Positions 63,648 to 64,000 of a DNA stretch of 64,000 bases are shown in pieces. Origin of the DNA: Kitasatospora sp. MAA4 (GTDB lineage: Bacteria; Actinomycetota; Actinomycetes; Streptomycetales; Streptomycetaceae); NCBI RefSeq assembly GCF_029893355.1, contig NZ_JARZAI010000005.1, forward strand, positions 186,001-250,000. The letters run 5' to 3'. The translations under genes were made by a program, and so were the position numbers. The number at the start of each line of letters is the position of its first letter. The stretch's first letter is position 1. The notes beneath the pieces are model-generated. The model was not told where the DNA came from. It was given only the letters and a program-made list of their open reading frames with translations, and searched no databases.

Positions 63648-64000
63648 ATGACCGAGGCGACCCCCACCGAGACCCCCGCGGCGACCGTCCTGGACGTCCC
63701 GCAGGACGTCCTGGAGCACTTCGCCAAGCTGGGCGTCGAGCCGTCCACCTTCTCCGGCGGAACGCTCGGCGAGAAGCTGGGCATCCGGATCGTGGAGGCC
63801 TCCGGGGACCGGGTGGTCGGCACCATGCCGGTGGAGGGCAACCAGCAGCCGTACGGTCTGCTGCACGGCGGCGCCTCGGCCGCGCTGGCCGAGACGCTGG
63901 GCTCGATCGGCGCGATGCTGCACGCGGGCCCGGGCCGCTACGCGGTCGGCGTGGACCTGAACGTCACCCACCACCGCTCGGCCACCTCCGGCCTGGTGAC
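63648..64000 (+). CDS. PaaI-type hotdog-fold thioesterase (3' end cut by window edge)
   Basis: ATG 63648 lies behind GGCAGGAG. The visible 117 residues match the hotdog thioesterase group of PaaI/YdiI/EntH: GEKLGIRIVEASGDRVVGTM, NQQPYGLLHGGASAALAETL (catalytic-site region) and GVDLNVTHHRSATSGLV. It would hydrolyse a CoA or related thioester. It is divergent from polA, as seen in other streptomycetes. The C-terminus lies outside the window. Confidence 0.9.
   Translation, partial: MTEATPTETPAATVLDVPQDVLEHFAKLGVEPSTFSGGTLGEKLGIRIVEASGDRVVGTMPVEGNQQPYGLLHGGASAALAETLGSIGAMLHAGPGRYAVGVDLNVTHHRSATSGLV

Overview
The window is chromosomal DNA of very high GC content, with GTG starts, leaderless-looking promoters and dense gene packing. 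Its gene content points to an actinomycete of the Streptomyces/Kitasatospora group: DUF397/XRE/HATPase trios, a SAV2148-type HEPN protein, DUF574 methyltransferase, CAP-domain secreted proteins and a coaE - rpsA - polA neighbourhood. I see no rRNA, tRNA, CRISPR array, insertion sequence or prophage, so it reads as core chromosome with small accessory patches.

Left part (1-15.8 kb). A very large helicase-nuclease (DUF4011/MTES_1575 type) runs off the left edge. Next comes an assimilatory sulfur operon: a 27-residue Cys-containing leader peptide, sulfite reductase, a small zinc ribbon protein, cysH, cysC, cysD, cysN, an ssuABC-type sulfonate ABC transporter and a sirohydrochlorin chelatase that would supply siroheme for the reductase. 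A convergent three-gene operon follows (82-aa membrane protein, ECF sigma factor, 361-aa pentapeptide-like protein).

15.9-24.6 kb. This is an envelope and regulation patch. It holds a single polypeptide combining an ECF sigma factor, a ZAS-like zinc motif, a membrane segment and an extracellular CAP domain, preceded in the same orientation by a second membrane-anchored CAP protein. A secreted Amidase_6-like protein, a DEAD-box helicase, a cold-shock protein and an MMPL exporter follow.

25-38.5 kb. A second MMPL exporter, an aminoglycoside-phosphotransferase-fold protein, a lipoprotein polysaccharide deacetylase, the HATPase/XRE/DUF397 trio, an Ala-rich secreted protein, an MFS transporter with an early TTA codon (possible bldA control), a DEDDh exonuclease, an Efe iron-uptake operon (EfeU and EfeO fused, then Tat-exported EfeB) under a DtxR-type iron box, and the SAV2148-family HEPN protein.

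38.9-64 kb. glgX-treY-treZ convert glycogen-type glucan to trehalose. A split transketolase lies opposite a SoxR-type regulator, with a SoxR box inside 19-bp promoter spacers. Then come a DUF574 methyltransferase, coaE, an MBL hydrolase, a MarR regulator, a tiny chaplin-like secreted peptide, a third MMPL exporter, rpsA, a SAM methyltransferase, hrpB, a PQQ-like propeller protein, a FAD monooxygenase, polA and a partial PaaI-type thioesterase at the right edge. The most notable items are the sigma/CAP fusion, the SoxR-transketolase arrangement, the EfeUO fusion, the CysH cluster-motif insertion, the sulfur leader peptide and the mini-chaplin-like peptide.
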